From positions 1,674,001 through 1,738,000 of the forward strand of contig OY759969.1 in NCBI GenBank assembly GCA_963662865.1: 64,000 nucleotides of DNA, in the 5' to 3' direction. The translations under genes and the position numbers were made by a program. How positions within the stretch are numbered: the first letter of the stretch is position 1; each line of letters starts with the position of its first letter. Positions 1 through 10,289 of this stretch are shown here, piece by piece. This stretch comes from JAJDYQ01 sp963662865 (lineage in GTDB: Bacteria > Pseudomonadota > Gammaproteobacteria > JAJDYQ01). The notes beneath the pieces were generated by a model, which did no database searches, had not been told where the DNA came from, and was given only the letters and a program-made list of their open reading frames with translations.

Positions 1-3000
1 ATCAGCCGGCGCACTGCCGGATAGATCCGCTACGAGTCCGACGGTTGTCTTGGACTGAGATACGGGAAGAGAGCCGGTATAAAGGCCGGAACCGTCGGCA
101 AGGATATCGTCACCGAGATCAATCCTCCAGATATTGCCGGCGGTATCGGGAAAATACAGTCGATCATCAATGCCATTGATGTCATCGTCACTGTTGAGCA
201 CACTGATACCGGCCGTAATGGCATGGTGGAAACCCGGTATTTGCAGGTCTGCTCCGCTTGACGTAATACCGGTAGCGGCGGCATGGCTGATAGACAACAA
301 CGGTTCGCCATTGTCCGGGTCGATGATATAGAGGGCGTTGCCCCGGTTTGGATTGGCATTGGCTGTGCCAAAATTATTATCCAGATCATTATCATATCCG
401 CCTCCCATAACCAGCACCTCCCGGGTAGTCAGATCACCAAAGCTGTCACGTACATTGATGGTTGCCAGTGTCGGTCGAGACCAGGTATCACCCATGCGGG
501 CGTAGTCACCCGTCCCCCCCTGTATGCGCCATAATATCCTCGGCACCACGGAGTCAGACGAGGCGGATAACGGTGCCGTTGGCGTCAGATCCAGCGCATA
601 CACAAACTGCCCTCCACGCCGCATGACCTGATAGACCCTGACGAAATCGCCGTCAGCAGGGTCAATAACTCCATTATTGTTGACATCCATCTGATGCAGC
701 ACCGGCGTGGCATCCAGTCCATACAGGTGTTGTCCCTGATCATTCTCATAGAGCGCCCCAGCGTTTACCAGGGTAGAGCCTGGCATGAAAACCCAGTCTT
801 CAGTACCATTGACCGGATTTATCATCCTCATGCCACCGTCATTGGTATTGACCAGCAACTTATCAATCAGGCCTTCACCAGGGTCCGGTTGACCATTGGC
901 AATCACCGTATCGGAAAAGCCATAGGTAATGACAACCGGACTGGCGTGCACAATATCGCCCATACCCCAGCGGGTCTCGGTAGTATTATTGTCATCATCC
1001 TCATCCTGAATGTCTCTGCCCAGAAGCCATAACATTTTCTCGTAGCACTCCTGACCAACACCTAAAGCAGTCGGGTCGCTGCAAACGACGCTGTGCACGT
1101 GAGCCAGATCATTAGAATCCCAGTCCCGGCTGTCATCCGGACTATCAAAAGTAAAAGTGAACCCGGTTGCATCCAGAGAGGCAGGGAGACTGGTGGGGAA
1201 ACCGGAGGCATCTTCGTCGGTATAAAAGATACGGGTTTGATAATCCGTGACCTCCGCCCCAGCACCACCGGCCACGGTACTGCTGCCATCGGCAACTGAA
1301 CTCCAGTAGCTCTGCGAGTTAGCCACGAACAAAAGCGTAGCAGGGTCAACGGCATCGATACCTGTCTGGTCCAAAATGGCGGTGCTTTCAACCTGGGCCG
1401 CGGTACAACTCTGGCCGGAAATCGGATCAACCGTACTATCATCGACACAAACCCTGAATCTCTTGACATTACCGTCCCACTTTCTTTCCAGTTCAGGGGA
1501 AAACAGGCCGAAGTAAATCTCATCCCGGCTGCGGGTACGGTTAAAGAAGTTGGTGGTAATCGCCGGCGAAGAAAAGGTGGTCGATAAGCCCAGCACATCA
1601 CCAAAAATCTGATCGAACACATTCGCCAGATCAGCGGCGTTTGCTGCGCTATAAAACCTGCCGCCACCCTCTGTGGCTATCTGGGTAAGCCAGCTTGTAG
1701 CCCTGCTATCCCTCAGATTGAAGGCGATAGTATAGGTTTTTACCGTCTGCTCGCCGTTAGTGGGATCACCATCCTGATCGTTATTGGCCATAGCCCGCGC
1801 CATTTCCACCGCACAGCGCCCATTGCTACCCAGGGCATTGATTGCCAAATTTCCATCGACACAGGAACTGATTTCATTAAATTCCGAGATAATTTTGCTT
1901 TCGGTGCCTTGATTGGTCAGCGTGGGCTCACCGTCAGTGAGGAAAATCGTATAGTTTGACGCACATTCATCAATTTCGACGGGAGACACATACACAGGGC
2001 TTCCGATTATACGGTCCTGTGCGCAGTTGAGCGTATGCGAAAACTGGCAGTCCGTTCCTCCTCCAAGCCCATCTTCATAGGTTCCACCTGTCCATGAACC
2101 CGGATGGCTGGTCAGCGTCTGGTGCATGTTGTCTGTATAGTCAATCACGTCGTTCATACCATCGTGACGCGGGACAGTCAGCTCACCGAGTCTGGCCATA
2201 CCACGTTGCCGACCAAAATCCACGGGCTTGCCACGCCAGTACAGGGCGGATTCATATAATGTCTCGACGCTGGGGGTCCATGCCAGCAGGCTGGGTATGC
2301 CGATGGAATCGTTAAGATCCAGCAGGCGTCTGCGCACCGTCGTGTCACTGATAGAACCAACTCCTTCCTCGACCGTCAACAACAGGCGCGGTGCCTTGAC
2401 GGCGTCGCCGTCATAGGAATACACCCTGCGCCTCTCGCCATTATCGGCGCGGACGAACAAGGCAATCTGCCTGTTCTCGGCCCAGTCGGCACGACGGACG
2501 ACTCTCTGCACCAAAGAAGTCACATCAAGTGTAATAGTGGCATCGACAGCGACAGAACCGGGCGGCTCCGCCATAACACTGTTGCCATTGCCCGATAAAA
2601 TGTGTGCACGGTTACTGATATCACTGGCGTTTGTAGAAAAATCCAGCGCATCCCCGGTATTCTCGGCATTAACAAAGAAAGAAACCGGGGCATTGCCACT
2701 GGCCTGATTGACCGTAAACCGCAATCTGGCCTCGTCAACCGTGATATTGCGTGCGATCGGCAGGGAAAAGATCAGGCCGTACTCACTGGGATTACCCAAA
2801 GAGAGCGACCCATTGGCGACACGCATGCTGTTACTCTGGCGTTGCTCGGCATCATGAAAACGGCTCCCCACCGGGATATTATAATCCACCTTATTACATC
2901 CCGTGTCGACACCGCTGACGACACCCCTTCTATCATAGGTCACGCGGAGCACGGGCGCACGCGCCGGATCGTCGTCATAGCTGCTGACTACCCCCAGGGA

Positions 3001-4670
3001 GGGCGGGAGGAACGAAAAAGCTTGCTCCGCTATCGCGAACGCCATGCTGTTCCCACCACACCAGCCGGGTCGATCGACCACTTCCTGTACAAGATCCCTT
3101 AGTGGAGGTGTAGTGTACGTATCTCCGGCCACCCAGTCTCCGGGTTGTCCTCCTTGAACCCAATTTACCGACGACGAGGCTGGTGTGCCAAGTATTCGGT
3201 CTGGGCCGCTGGCACTGAAGTCCTCTGCATCATCGACATTCTCAGCCACAATGAACAGGTCACCCTGATTCGTATTCATGGCCGGATTTGCTGCGGTAAA
3301 AATGATCTCCGCGTCTTCGATCCTTGCACCCTGGGGTATCCGCACATCTTGAAAGCGCAAGCCTACTGATGTGAAATCACTGCTATTAATAGGAGCAGGC
3401 TCACAATAACTGACAATTAGCTGGGCACTGAAGGCAGGATTGCTGGAACGATCATGGATATTACGACTTCCACCACCGCTGTCCGCATCAATCAGAAAAG
3501 ACATGGGCTGTCCGGAGGCCCAATTTCCGTCGTCGACAATCTCCTGCACAATGGGAGACAGGTCGGGAGACGGAAACCGCGTATTCTGTGCGGTGGCTAC
3601 TATACCCGTCCAGTCAACTCTGGCCGCGGTCAGCGCCGGAGTCGGTGCCAGAAGACGATTCGCCGGGCCATTGCCGTTTGCAAACCGCTGGGGTCGATGG
3701 CCGTTGCTCACGTCGCCGAAAATGGCGACACTGACATCGTCGGCGCCGTCATTCGCCGCGCCGAACGATAGATAGGCATTCTCAATATAGGCGCCAGGAG
3801 GGATATTGACCGTTTCGAAGCGAAAGCCTGTCACCTGCGGCCCGATCCCCCCCATATTGACGGCCTGAACAGGGTCTGAGGGCGTCACCTGACCCACATC
3901 ATCACCTGTATTAAGTATAGTGCGAACAAACGACGTGTAATCATTGGTACCTGACGAACTGTTAACACCTCCTTGACATCGTCTGGATGACATCTGCAAC
4001 AGTCTGTTATCCTTTCCACCACTCCGTTTGATTCTTCCGCATCATCCGCGCTTGCAGATACAGGCACTACAATGGTTGATTGAGTCGGAGCGCCCTCACC
4101 GGTAACGGTACTGACCTGCGCGTCAAGATCCGTAATCGGAAACAGGACGGTACCACCGGTTGGCAGATAGCAGGCATCCCTGAAACCCGCCGATGTTCTG
4201 CCGGTATTACCCGTGTGTGAGGTATCGTGCCGTCCACGCTCGTAAGTCTCACCGCCACTGGTCCGCTGGGCAGGGAGCCCGCAGGCCAGTGACGTGCCTC
4301 CCGATGCCGGTTGCCGTGCGCCGTTCATCCGCATGACACCGACCTGCACGTTGTCGAGACTCGTCAGCAGATCCTCCATCGCATCACCGAGTATCTCTAT
4401 GCGACTGAGGTCGCCAGGGTCAATGATATTTCCATCACCATTGTCATCCAGATCACCATCAGGTGGGTGACTATCATCAGCCGGAACCTTGTTGGCCATA
4501 CTGACTGAAGTATCGAGCACAAACAGAATCTTCGGTTTGCTTCCCACCGTGCCACTGCCGGAAAAATAGATCTCCGTATCGTCGGCAATCAGAAACGTAA
4601 AAACAGCCGGCATCAGAAATGTCAAAATGCCTGAGAGAAACCGTGAAAAAAACCTGCTCTGAATATTCAT
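1..4670 (-). CDS. pilY1: PilY1-type pilus tip adhesin, partial at the left edge, one frameshift
   Basis: This is a large type IV pilus tip protein. It starts at 4670 with a signal peptide, then a von Willebrand A start (KILFVLDTSVSM, a MIDAS motif). The reading frame breaks near 4018-4030: the first frame stops at 3885, while the correct frame (GGKDNRLLQMSSRRC onward) stays open from 4020 to position 1. One missing base or two extra bases explain this. The second vWA part (TIFLTDGEPT) is near 1930. Between the two vWA parts lie three tandem repeats of roughly 150 residues (about 2440-3880), each ending in a motif like IVQEIVDDGNWASGQPMSF. The C-terminal propeller is visible near 100-220 with a calcium-loop-like NSDDDDINGID and RLYFPDTAGNIWRIDL. 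The gene is last in the fimT-pilVWX-pilY1 operon. It is either a pseudogene, phase-varied or a base error; identity is firm. Confidence 0.9.
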
Positions 4671-4746
4671 TTTTTTACCCTTGCTGTCATCCAGCCGCCA
4701 TTGTTAAGTGTCATCATCACAGGAATAATCATCGCGGGTGACATGA

Positions 4747-5208
4747 CTATTGCCCGAGTGCCTTTGCCCCGGCCACAACCCGGGCGGTCGCGCCGGTTTC
4801 GGTCCGACCACTGCCTTGAATGTCGGAGTAATACCAACGGAACCGGGTACCGCCGCCTGCGGCGGTGGCCTCGCCAATCTCCTGAAACCCGGTAATATCC
4901 TCACCACCCCTGAAGTTCACCTCATATTCCCAGTCTGCATCGTAATCGCCGAAGTTGAGATTCTCCGCCTCGGCAGAGTAACCCTCCGTGGTGCCGGCAA
5001 AAGCCACATCGCTGTTGAATGCCGCTCTCAGACCGGACTCTGCCGCCTGAAACGCCCTGTTCGCATCCTGGGCATTACCCGCCATACGCTCTTCAAGGGT
5101 ATTGGTGCTCATGGAAGTAATGCCGAGCAGCGTCAATATCACCAGAAAAACCAGGGCGGTTACCAATACCGCGCCACGCTGATTGTCTGTTGTATTGATA
5201 CCTTTCAT
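4747..5208 (-). CDS. pilX: type IV pilus minor pilin PilX
   Basis: A 153-residue minor pilin. The N-terminus QRGAVLVTALVFLVILTLLG is the hydrophobic pilin helix with a processing-site glycine, and the following STNTLEERMAGNAQDANRAF is the usual PilX continuation, including the helix glutamate region. It would be cleaved by PilD and sit in the tip complex with PilV, PilW and PilY1, priming pilus assembly. It follows pilW with a one-base overlap and precedes pilY1 by 76 bases, so co-transcription is likely. Length is normal for a short PilX. Confidence 0.88.
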   Translation of the reverse strand: MKGINTTDNQRGAVLVTALVFLVILTLLGITSMSTNTLEERMAGNAQDANRAFQAAESGLRAAFNSDVAFAGTTEGYSAEAENLNFGDYDADWEYEVNFRGGEDITGFQEIGEATAAGGGTRFRWYYSDIQGSGRTETGATARVVAGAKALGQ

Positions 5209-6263
5209 TATGGGCTACCTCCGGCTTCGTGCCGATTCCGCAGCTCAATCGTGGTTGTAAACACCCGGCGACGATGGCGGTCGCCCGCCGCCGTGATCGC
5301 CTGACTGAGCACATTGTATGTCCTGCTGTCGGCATCCGTGCCCATTTCATCCTCGGTACGCACCAGCAATCCAACCTTGACGCTGTTTACGTCCTCCCAG
5401 TCGGTCACGCTATCGGCGGGGGCAAATGAGCTGCCGTCACCATACATCAGCTGCATGTTTTCTATGCCGGCAACCAGTTCCTGCGAGGTATATCCGCCGC
5501 TGGTATGGATGCGACGGTAAAGCGCGGGAATATTGTCTGAATTGTCGCGGATATAATAACGGGCGGCATGGAACCGATGTAGATTCGCATCGGTATCGTA
5601 CACCCTGGTCAGATTCGCCGTGCTGTTACGCGGCACCAGGGCATCACCTCCCGATGTTGTGGCGGCAGTTGAATGGCTTATGGTGGCTGTGGCTGTCCCT
5701 GCAAGCCCGGTCACCTGAAATATATCGGCGCCTCTACAGTCGCTCACCGCAAGCACCTGCCTCTCGGCAATGCCGTCCACGCCTGTCGCGATGATGTTAT
5801 CGGAAACCGATGACATGGCACTCTGGAGGCCGTGCCCGGGTGGAGTGAAAAACCGTATTGTAATGGCATCGGTGTCTGCAACCATATCGCTTATCACCTC
5901 TGTGCTGCCGGATGCCTCCCACTCCCTGGGAGACGAATTCGAGTCAATCCCCTCAATCGGGATACCCATATTCAACAGGTTTTTGTCATTTATAGCGAGA
6001 TGATTGGTAACTTTCTCCATATCGCTTGAACAACCGGCGTAACCGGCCATACGAATATCCTTCGTCAAAAATTCAACAGCAAACCGGGCATTTTCCTGTA
6101 AACGGCTCATTTCAGTCTGCTCATTAAACGAACGCTTGTTTCCTACCATCAGGGAAATAACACCTGCCATCAGGATCAGGCCAAGCAACATGGCAACCAT
6201 GATCTCAACGATCGTAAAGCCACGCTGGCCACCATCGAAACTGGAATATATGCGGCTGCTCAT
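5208..6263 (-). CDS. pilW: type IV pilus minor pilin PilW
   Basis: A 351-residue minor pilin. After a short leader comes GGQRGFTIVEIMVAMLLGLI, a class-III prepilin signal with cleavage between G and F and glutamate at position 5. The rest (EMSRLQENARFAVEFLTKDIRMAGYAGC) is the standard PilW body, ending in a large globular domain. It acts in the inner-membrane pilus priming complex. Its start overlaps the stop of pilV as ATGA, which indicates translational coupling. Confidence 0.92.
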   Translation of the reverse strand: MSSRIYSSFDGGQRGFTIVEIMVAMLLGLILMAGVISLMVGNKRSFNEQTEMSRLQENARFAVEFLTKDIRMAGYAGCSSDMEKVTNHLAINDKNLLNMGIPIEGIDSNSSPREWEASGSTEVISDMVADTDAITIRFFTPPGHGLQSAMSSVSDNIIATGVDGIAERQVLAVSDCRGADIFQVTGLAGTATATISHSTAATTSGGDALVPRNSTANLTRVYDTDANLHRFHAARYYIRDNSDNIPALYRRIHTSGGYTSQELVAGIENMQLMYGDGSSFAPADSVTDWEDVNSVKVGLLVRTEDEMGTDADSRTYNVLSQAITAAGDRHRRRVFTTTIELRNRHEAGGSP

Positions 6264-6727
6264 AAGATAAAGGCATAGGCTATTTTATGCGTTTCCCCAC
6301 CACGGTCAGTCCAGCCAAGCTCAATCGTGTACTCATCACCGCTGCTATTGGAGATATTGGCCGTACTGCCCGGCGGCAGGGCGTCATAGACCGCCTGCCG
6401 CCAGCAGGTCAGATCGCTTTGCGCCGAAACAGGAGCCACCGGGAATGTCGTCAATGTACAGCCAGGCCTGCTGGTGGGAACGGTGTAATTGCCGAGATAG
6501 CTTGCCGCCAGACCGTCGGAGGCATTCTCGCTCAAACGCATTCTATCCACGATGTCATAGGCCAGGGTGCTGATCTGGCTCCGCAAATAGGCATCATGGT
6601 TAAACTGCAACCCCTTGATCTGCAAAGCGGCAATACCCAGCAGGCCGACGGCAAGAATCAGCATCGTCACCAGTACCTCAATCAGGGTAAAACCGCTTAC
6701 CGGGAAATTGCGAGAATTACGGTTCAT
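6260..6727 (-). CDS. pilV: type IV pilus modification protein PilV
   Basis: A 155-residue minor pilin with prepilin motif GFTLIEVLVTMLILAVGLLG followed by IAALQIKGLQFNHDAYLRSQ, the PilV signature. It includes a typical DIVDRMRLSE segment. It is expected to join PilW, PilX and FimT in the priming complex. Start and stop overlap the neighbours as ATGA on both sides, so the four pilin genes are tightly coupled. Confidence 0.92.
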   Translation of the reverse strand: MNRNSRNFPVSGFTLIEVLVTMLILAVGLLGIAALQIKGLQFNHDAYLRSQISTLAYDIVDRMRLSENASDGLAASYLGNYTVPTSRPGCTLTTFPVAPVSAQSDLTCWRQAVYDALPPGSTANISNSSGDEYTIELGWTDRGGETHKIAYAFIL

Positions 6728-7224
6728 GTGCAGGCGCCCCCGGTATATCTGGAATCGGTATGCGGGCGCCCTGTGAGAGATATGGATACCTGACGACCCG
6801 GGCTACTGGCGTTATTGTTGTCGCGGTCGTCACATATTGAAAGGGTGGCGTCATCATTAACGAGTCCGGTCGGCCTGTAAGTAAACTCCGTACTCCCGCT
6901 GTCTGTCTCGGTTATTGTGGTGTTATCACAGCTATCTCTGCCAAAATCACGAAGTATCGTGCCGCCATGCATCACTTGCCAGCCATTATTCCACGCACCG
7001 CTTTTTGCGCGAATGCTGACGTCCTGCCGGCGCTTGACCGCCTCGGAGCGCGCCAACTGGAAGGCCACCACCAGCGATGCCGATGTTGTCGTCATGCAGT
7101 TATTCTTGACGAACGCCTGATATGACGGTACGGCAAGACTCATGAGAACCGCCAGCACCGCAATGCCTATCATCAGTTCCACAATCGTAAATCCCGAATC
7201 CGAATGAAAAAAGTCTGCTTTCAT
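6724..7224 (-). CDS. fimT: FimT/GspH-family minor pilin
   Basis: First gene of the pilus operon, 166 residues. The prepilin motif DSGFTIVELMIGIAVLAVLM is followed by SLAVPSYQAFVKNN and LVVAFQLARSEAVKRRQDVS, which match the FimT/GspH domain. Members of this family are minor pseudopilins; some FimT proteins bind DNA during natural transformation, but that cannot be read from this sequence. The 178 bases upstream (7225-7402) hold no gene and are the likely operon promoter region. Confidence 0.88.
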   Translation of the reverse strand: MKADFFHSDSGFTIVELMIGIAVLAVLMSLAVPSYQAFVKNNCMTTTSASLVVAFQLARSEAVKRRQDVSIRAKSGAWNNGWQVMHGGTILRDFGRDSCDNTTITETDSGSTEFTYRPTGLVNDDATLSICDDRDNNNASSPGRQVSISLTGRPHTDSRYTGGACT

Positions 7225-7402
7225 AGCCTCATATCTATAACAAATATAAGGTCGCGGTTTAACAGATTATGGTGTCAAGCAGGTCTTTTTCCCGATAAAC
7301 GGCATCTTGTGGCTACCGTACCCTCATTCCGGAATCATCCGGTATTCCGGGAAGCATGGATAATTGATTACTCTGTGGCTGCGGCAAAGAGACCGACAGC
7401 CG

Positions 7403-7843
7403 TTACCGGCAATACTGTTTAATATGGTCTTCCGCCTCAGCCAACTGCTTCTGGCGTTGCTCTTCATCCATATCAGACGTTTCTCCCGCCTCGTTTGTAA
7501 ACGTTATATTGATGTCCGAGCTTTCCAACAATACTTTATTTTGACTCGCGATGAAGCAGTTCTGTTTGATTGCAGCCTCTATATCCGGCGCGGATACTGC
7601 CTGACGATGACCATCTGCCTCAGCCTGCCCATCGCTTTGCTTTGCATCATCGGCCGGCACAGATACCACGGGCCAGGTCTGCTTTATTTCTTCATAGTCG
7701 GTGATGTGAGCCGGAGGGTATCGTGAATAGTGCACCTCCCCGGTGGCATCCACCCACCTGTAAATGCCTTTCCCATAGTTCCATTGTGCATATACACTGC
7801 CGGAAAGGATAATCAATAGACCCAGCATTATGAGTTTGTTCAT
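7403..7843 (-). CDS. DUF4124 domain protein, secreted
   Basis: A 146-residue protein with a signal peptide (MNKLIMLGLLIILSGSVYAQ) and a short DUF4124 domain near residues 25-45 (GIYRWVDATGEVHYSRYPP). The C-terminal half is charged and ends in a possible coiled coil (DEEQRQKQLAEAEDHIKQYC). The domain is common in periplasmic proteins of gammaproteobacteria and has no fixed function. It lies just upstream of the pilin operon in the same orientation. A pilus role is only suggested by position. Confidence 0.75.
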   Translation of the reverse strand: MNKLIMLGLLIILSGSVYAQWNYGKGIYRWVDATGEVHYSRYPPAHITDYEEIKQTWPVVSVPADDAKQSDGQAEADGHRQAVSAPDIEAAIKQNCFIASQNKVLLESSDINITFTNEAGETSDMDEEQRQKQLAEAEDHIKQYCR

Positions 7844-7952
7844 AGCATACTTCCTAAAGTAAAAGCGGCCGAAAATCGGTTTTTCGGCTTACAAAACACA
7901 GGGCCATCATTCGAGACAGCCCGACCGACCAATATATGCCGGCCGAATTAAA

Positions 7953-8609
7953 TTAACAGCATTCAAGCACAACCATGCCCTGATCCTGGAAAAATTTCAA
8001 TCTGTTCAGAAATGACATTCCCAGCAATACAGTCTGATCATGGTCCGCATCAATCACGGCCCCCTGGACATTCGGTATGGAGATGCCACCAACGGTAACA
8101 GACTTGAGCATGACCCTCCACGCCTTCTCCAGGCCGGATGCTGTCTTTACAACAATGGGCTCCCCGCGCTCTATGTACGGAATCTGAAGACGGTCGGCCG
8201 CTGGCCGGCTCATCGCCACGAGCGTGGCACCGGTATCCACCAGGAAATCCATACTTCGGCCATTAATCTGTCCAGTGACAAAGTACATGCCTCTGCGGCT
8301 GGGTATTCTGACAACATTTTTCGTCGGTTTGGTCAATTGTGTGCTGACGTCAGAGCCAAGAACCAGCGTTCTCTCCACACCGTTAATTTCAATAATTGCC
8401 CTGTTAGAAGAAGCATGAAGCAGACGCACACCCTCTATGGCCGGACCTCCGGCTTTCAGTAGATGTCGTCGGCCCTTTATCTTAATCATGGCCTTGCCGC
8501 TAAACAGGGCAACCACCTGCACCCGTGGTGCGTCCTCCGCATGTACGCCGAAAGAAATACAAGTCAGCATCAGCAAAGGCATTGTCAGGAGACAAGGTTT
8601 AATTTTCAC
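7953..8609 (-). CDS. periplasmic retropepsin-like aspartic protease (clan AA)
   Basis: The core contains one aspartic protease motif, MDFLVDTGATLVAMS, and a later hydrophobic motif TVLLGMSFLNRLKF, as in the single-domain retroviral-type proteases of the TIGR02281 group. A signal peptide begins at the GTG codon at 8609 (KIKPCLLTMPLLMLTCISFG), so that start is preferred. An upstream frame stays open to 8729, but it overlaps the divergent amidotransferase gene and adds no recognisable domain. The DTGAT aspartate would be catalytic in a homodimer. The substrate is unknown. Confidence 0.75.
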   Translation of the reverse strand: MKIKPCLLTMPLLMLTCISFGVHAEDAPRVQVVALFSGKAMIKIKGRRHLLKAGGPAIEGVRLLHASSNRAIIEINGVERTLVLGSDVSTQLTKPTKNVVRIPSRRGMYFVTGQINGRSMDFLVDTGATLVAMSRPAADRLQIPYIERGEPIVVKTASGLEKAWRVMLKSVTVGGISIPNVQGAVIDADHDQTVLLGMSFLNRLKFFQDQGMVVLECC

Positions 8610-8670
8610 GGACAAGAAGAGATAATCGGCAGCATTACCACATATATTAGCAGCAGTTCCCCGATCAATC

Positions 8671-9378
8671 ATGAAACCCGTCACAGTTTTCAGGCATATT
8701 GAGTGCGAAGGCCCTGGATATCTGGGCACGGTTCTTCAGCGCCATAACGTCCCCACACGCCTGATTGCCGTTGACCGGGGTGACATCGTCCCCGATACAC
8801 CGGAGAATACCAGTGGGGTGATTAGCATGGGCGGCCCCATGAGCGTAAATGACAATGATGCGTGGATAGATCAGGAGACCCGGTATATCCGGCAGGCCAT
8901 CAATCAAAACCTGCCGGTGCTTGGTCACTGTCTTGGCGGACAATTTATCGCCAGAGCGCTGGGCGCAAAAATTATCAAAAGCCCGGTCAGGGAGATCGGC
9001 TGGCTGGACGTCAAGCACCATGAAGAGATAAATCAGCCGGAATGGCTGGAAAACTTCCACCGATCCCAAACCGTATTTCACTGGCACGGGGAAACCTTCG
9101 AGCTACCTGAAAACGCTACACGGCTGCTATCCAGCGATCACTGCGAAAATCAGGCTTTCATCTACAAGAGAAACGTCTATGCGTTTCAATGTCATATTGA
9201 AATGACGGCCGATATGGTGAATGACTGGAGCACACGCTACGAAGATGAGCTGGCCTCTCCGAGCGGTACGGTACAATCCCGTGATAAAATACTGGAGGGC
9301 ACTCCCCGATATATTGCCCGACTCAATGATCTTTCTGACCGGATTTACGAAAACTGGATCAATAAGCTGACTCCATGA
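8671..9378 (+). CDS. class I glutamine amidotransferase-like protein
   Basis: A 235-residue stand-alone GATase1 domain of the GMP-synthase-like group. The nucleophile elbow is GHCLGGQ (Cys87), and the other two triad members are in QCHIE (His175, Glu177). SMGGPMSVND is the usual oxyanion-region motif. Such proteins may hydrolyse glutamine or gamma-glutamyl compounds, and the real substrate is unknown. The stop overlaps the start of the next gene (ATGA), so the pair is co-translated. It is divergent from the protease gene. Confidence 0.82.
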   Translation: MKPVTVFRHIECEGPGYLGTVLQRHNVPTRLIAVDRGDIVPDTPENTSGVISMGGPMSVNDNDAWIDQETRYIRQAINQNLPVLGHCLGGQFIARALGAKIIKSPVREIGWLDVKHHEEINQPEWLENFHRSQTVFHWHGETFELPENATRLLSSDHCENQAFIYKRNVYAFQCHIEMTADMVNDWSTRYEDELASPSGTVQSRDKILEGTPRYIARLNDLSDRIYENWINKLTP

Positions 9379-9656
9379 ATTGCTACATCTACCGCAGCAA
9401 CCGTAAACCTGATACCTATCTTTACACAGCAAGGAAGGACGATTTCGCGGGTTTGCCCGAGGCCGTGCTGCGGTCATTCGGCACACCGGAATTCAGCATG
9501 TCATTTAACCTGACAGCGGACCGCAAACTGGCGCAGGAGGATGCCACAGAGGTCATAACCAGACTGGAATCCGAGGGATATTTCCTGCAACTACCCAGGC
9601 AGGACCTCACTCCGGAACAAATCGAAAAGCAGATCATCGGCTCTATCCGGCCTTGA
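9375..9656 (+). CDS. ycgL: YcgL family protein
   Basis: A 93-residue protein matching the YcgL fold: it opens with CYIYRSNRKPDTYLYTARKD, then FAGLPEAVLRSFGTPEF and a closing GYFLQLP. The family is widespread in gammaproteobacteria, small and of unclear function, and is often found near RNase D or septum genes. Here it is coupled to the glutamine amidotransferase gene through an ATGA overlap. Confidence 0.85.
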   Translation: MNCYIYRSNRKPDTYLYTARKDDFAGLPEAVLRSFGTPEFSMSFNLTADRKLAQEDATEVITRLESEGYFLQLPRQDLTPEQIEKQIIGSIRP

Positions 9657-9743
9657 CCCGACCTGATACCGTTGACCCTATTCACTGGCCACATATCTGA
9701 TTGCAGTGCGTGTTGCCGCAACCAGCCCACCGGAACGCTTGAA

Positions 9744-10250
9744 TTAGAATAATCCTGCGGGCGGCAATCCGACGTGACTCAATAATAACTGCATCACGAT
9801 TAAAGAGAAAATTCCTGCTAATACATCGTCAAGCATAATTCCCGTACCGCCACCCAACCTTCTGTCCAGCCAGCGGATTGGCCAGGGCTTAACGATATCA
9901 AAAACCCGGAAAACCAGAAAACCGGTTGCTAACGTCCAGATATTGACAGGCACAAGTATCATCGTAATCAGGTAACCCACCACCTCATCGATAACAATCC
10001 CGGAATGATCATGCACACCAGTATCGTTTGAGGTTTTGGCACAGACCCAGACACCTGTAGCGTAAAGCGAAAAGGTCATCAGCAGATACCCGATGACCGG
10101 TATTTCCGACATCAGCCAGACCAGCGGTATCCCCAGTAGCGTGCCGGCCGTTCCAGGCGCATAAGGCGACGCGCCCACCCCGAAGCCAAAGGCGATAAAA
10201 TGGACCGGATTACGCCAGATAGACGCGGGCACCTGATTACGTTTTATCAT
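9744..10250 (-). CDS. pgpA: phosphatidylglycerophosphatase A
   Basis: A 168-residue inner-membrane phosphatase that converts phosphatidylglycerophosphate to phosphatidylglycerol. Visible motifs are FGVGASPYAPGTAGTLLGIP at the N-terminus and GGGTGIMLDDVLAGIFSL at the C-terminus, with about four membrane segments. It follows thiL with a 39-base gap, which is the usual thiL-pgpA order. Confidence 0.92.
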   Translation of the reverse strand: MIKRNQVPASIWRNPVHFIAFGFGVGASPYAPGTAGTLLGIPLVWLMSEIPVIGYLLMTFSLYATGVWVCAKTSNDTGVHDHSGIVIDEVVGYLITMILVPVNIWTLATGFLVFRVFDIVKPWPIRWLDRRLGGGTGIMLDDVLAGIFSLIVMQLLLSHVGLPPAGLF

Positions 10251-10289
10251 AACAACAAGACTCCCGGTTGAGACATTCGGGGATAGCAG

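Noticed and set aside
1062..1667. A 201-codon minus-strand frame within pilY1.
   Set aside because: The neighbouring frame gives a clean PilY1 sequence through the same bases.
4750..5304. A 184-codon plus-strand frame over pilX and pilW.
   Set aside because: It is antisense to two well-supported pilin genes and has no recognisable feature.
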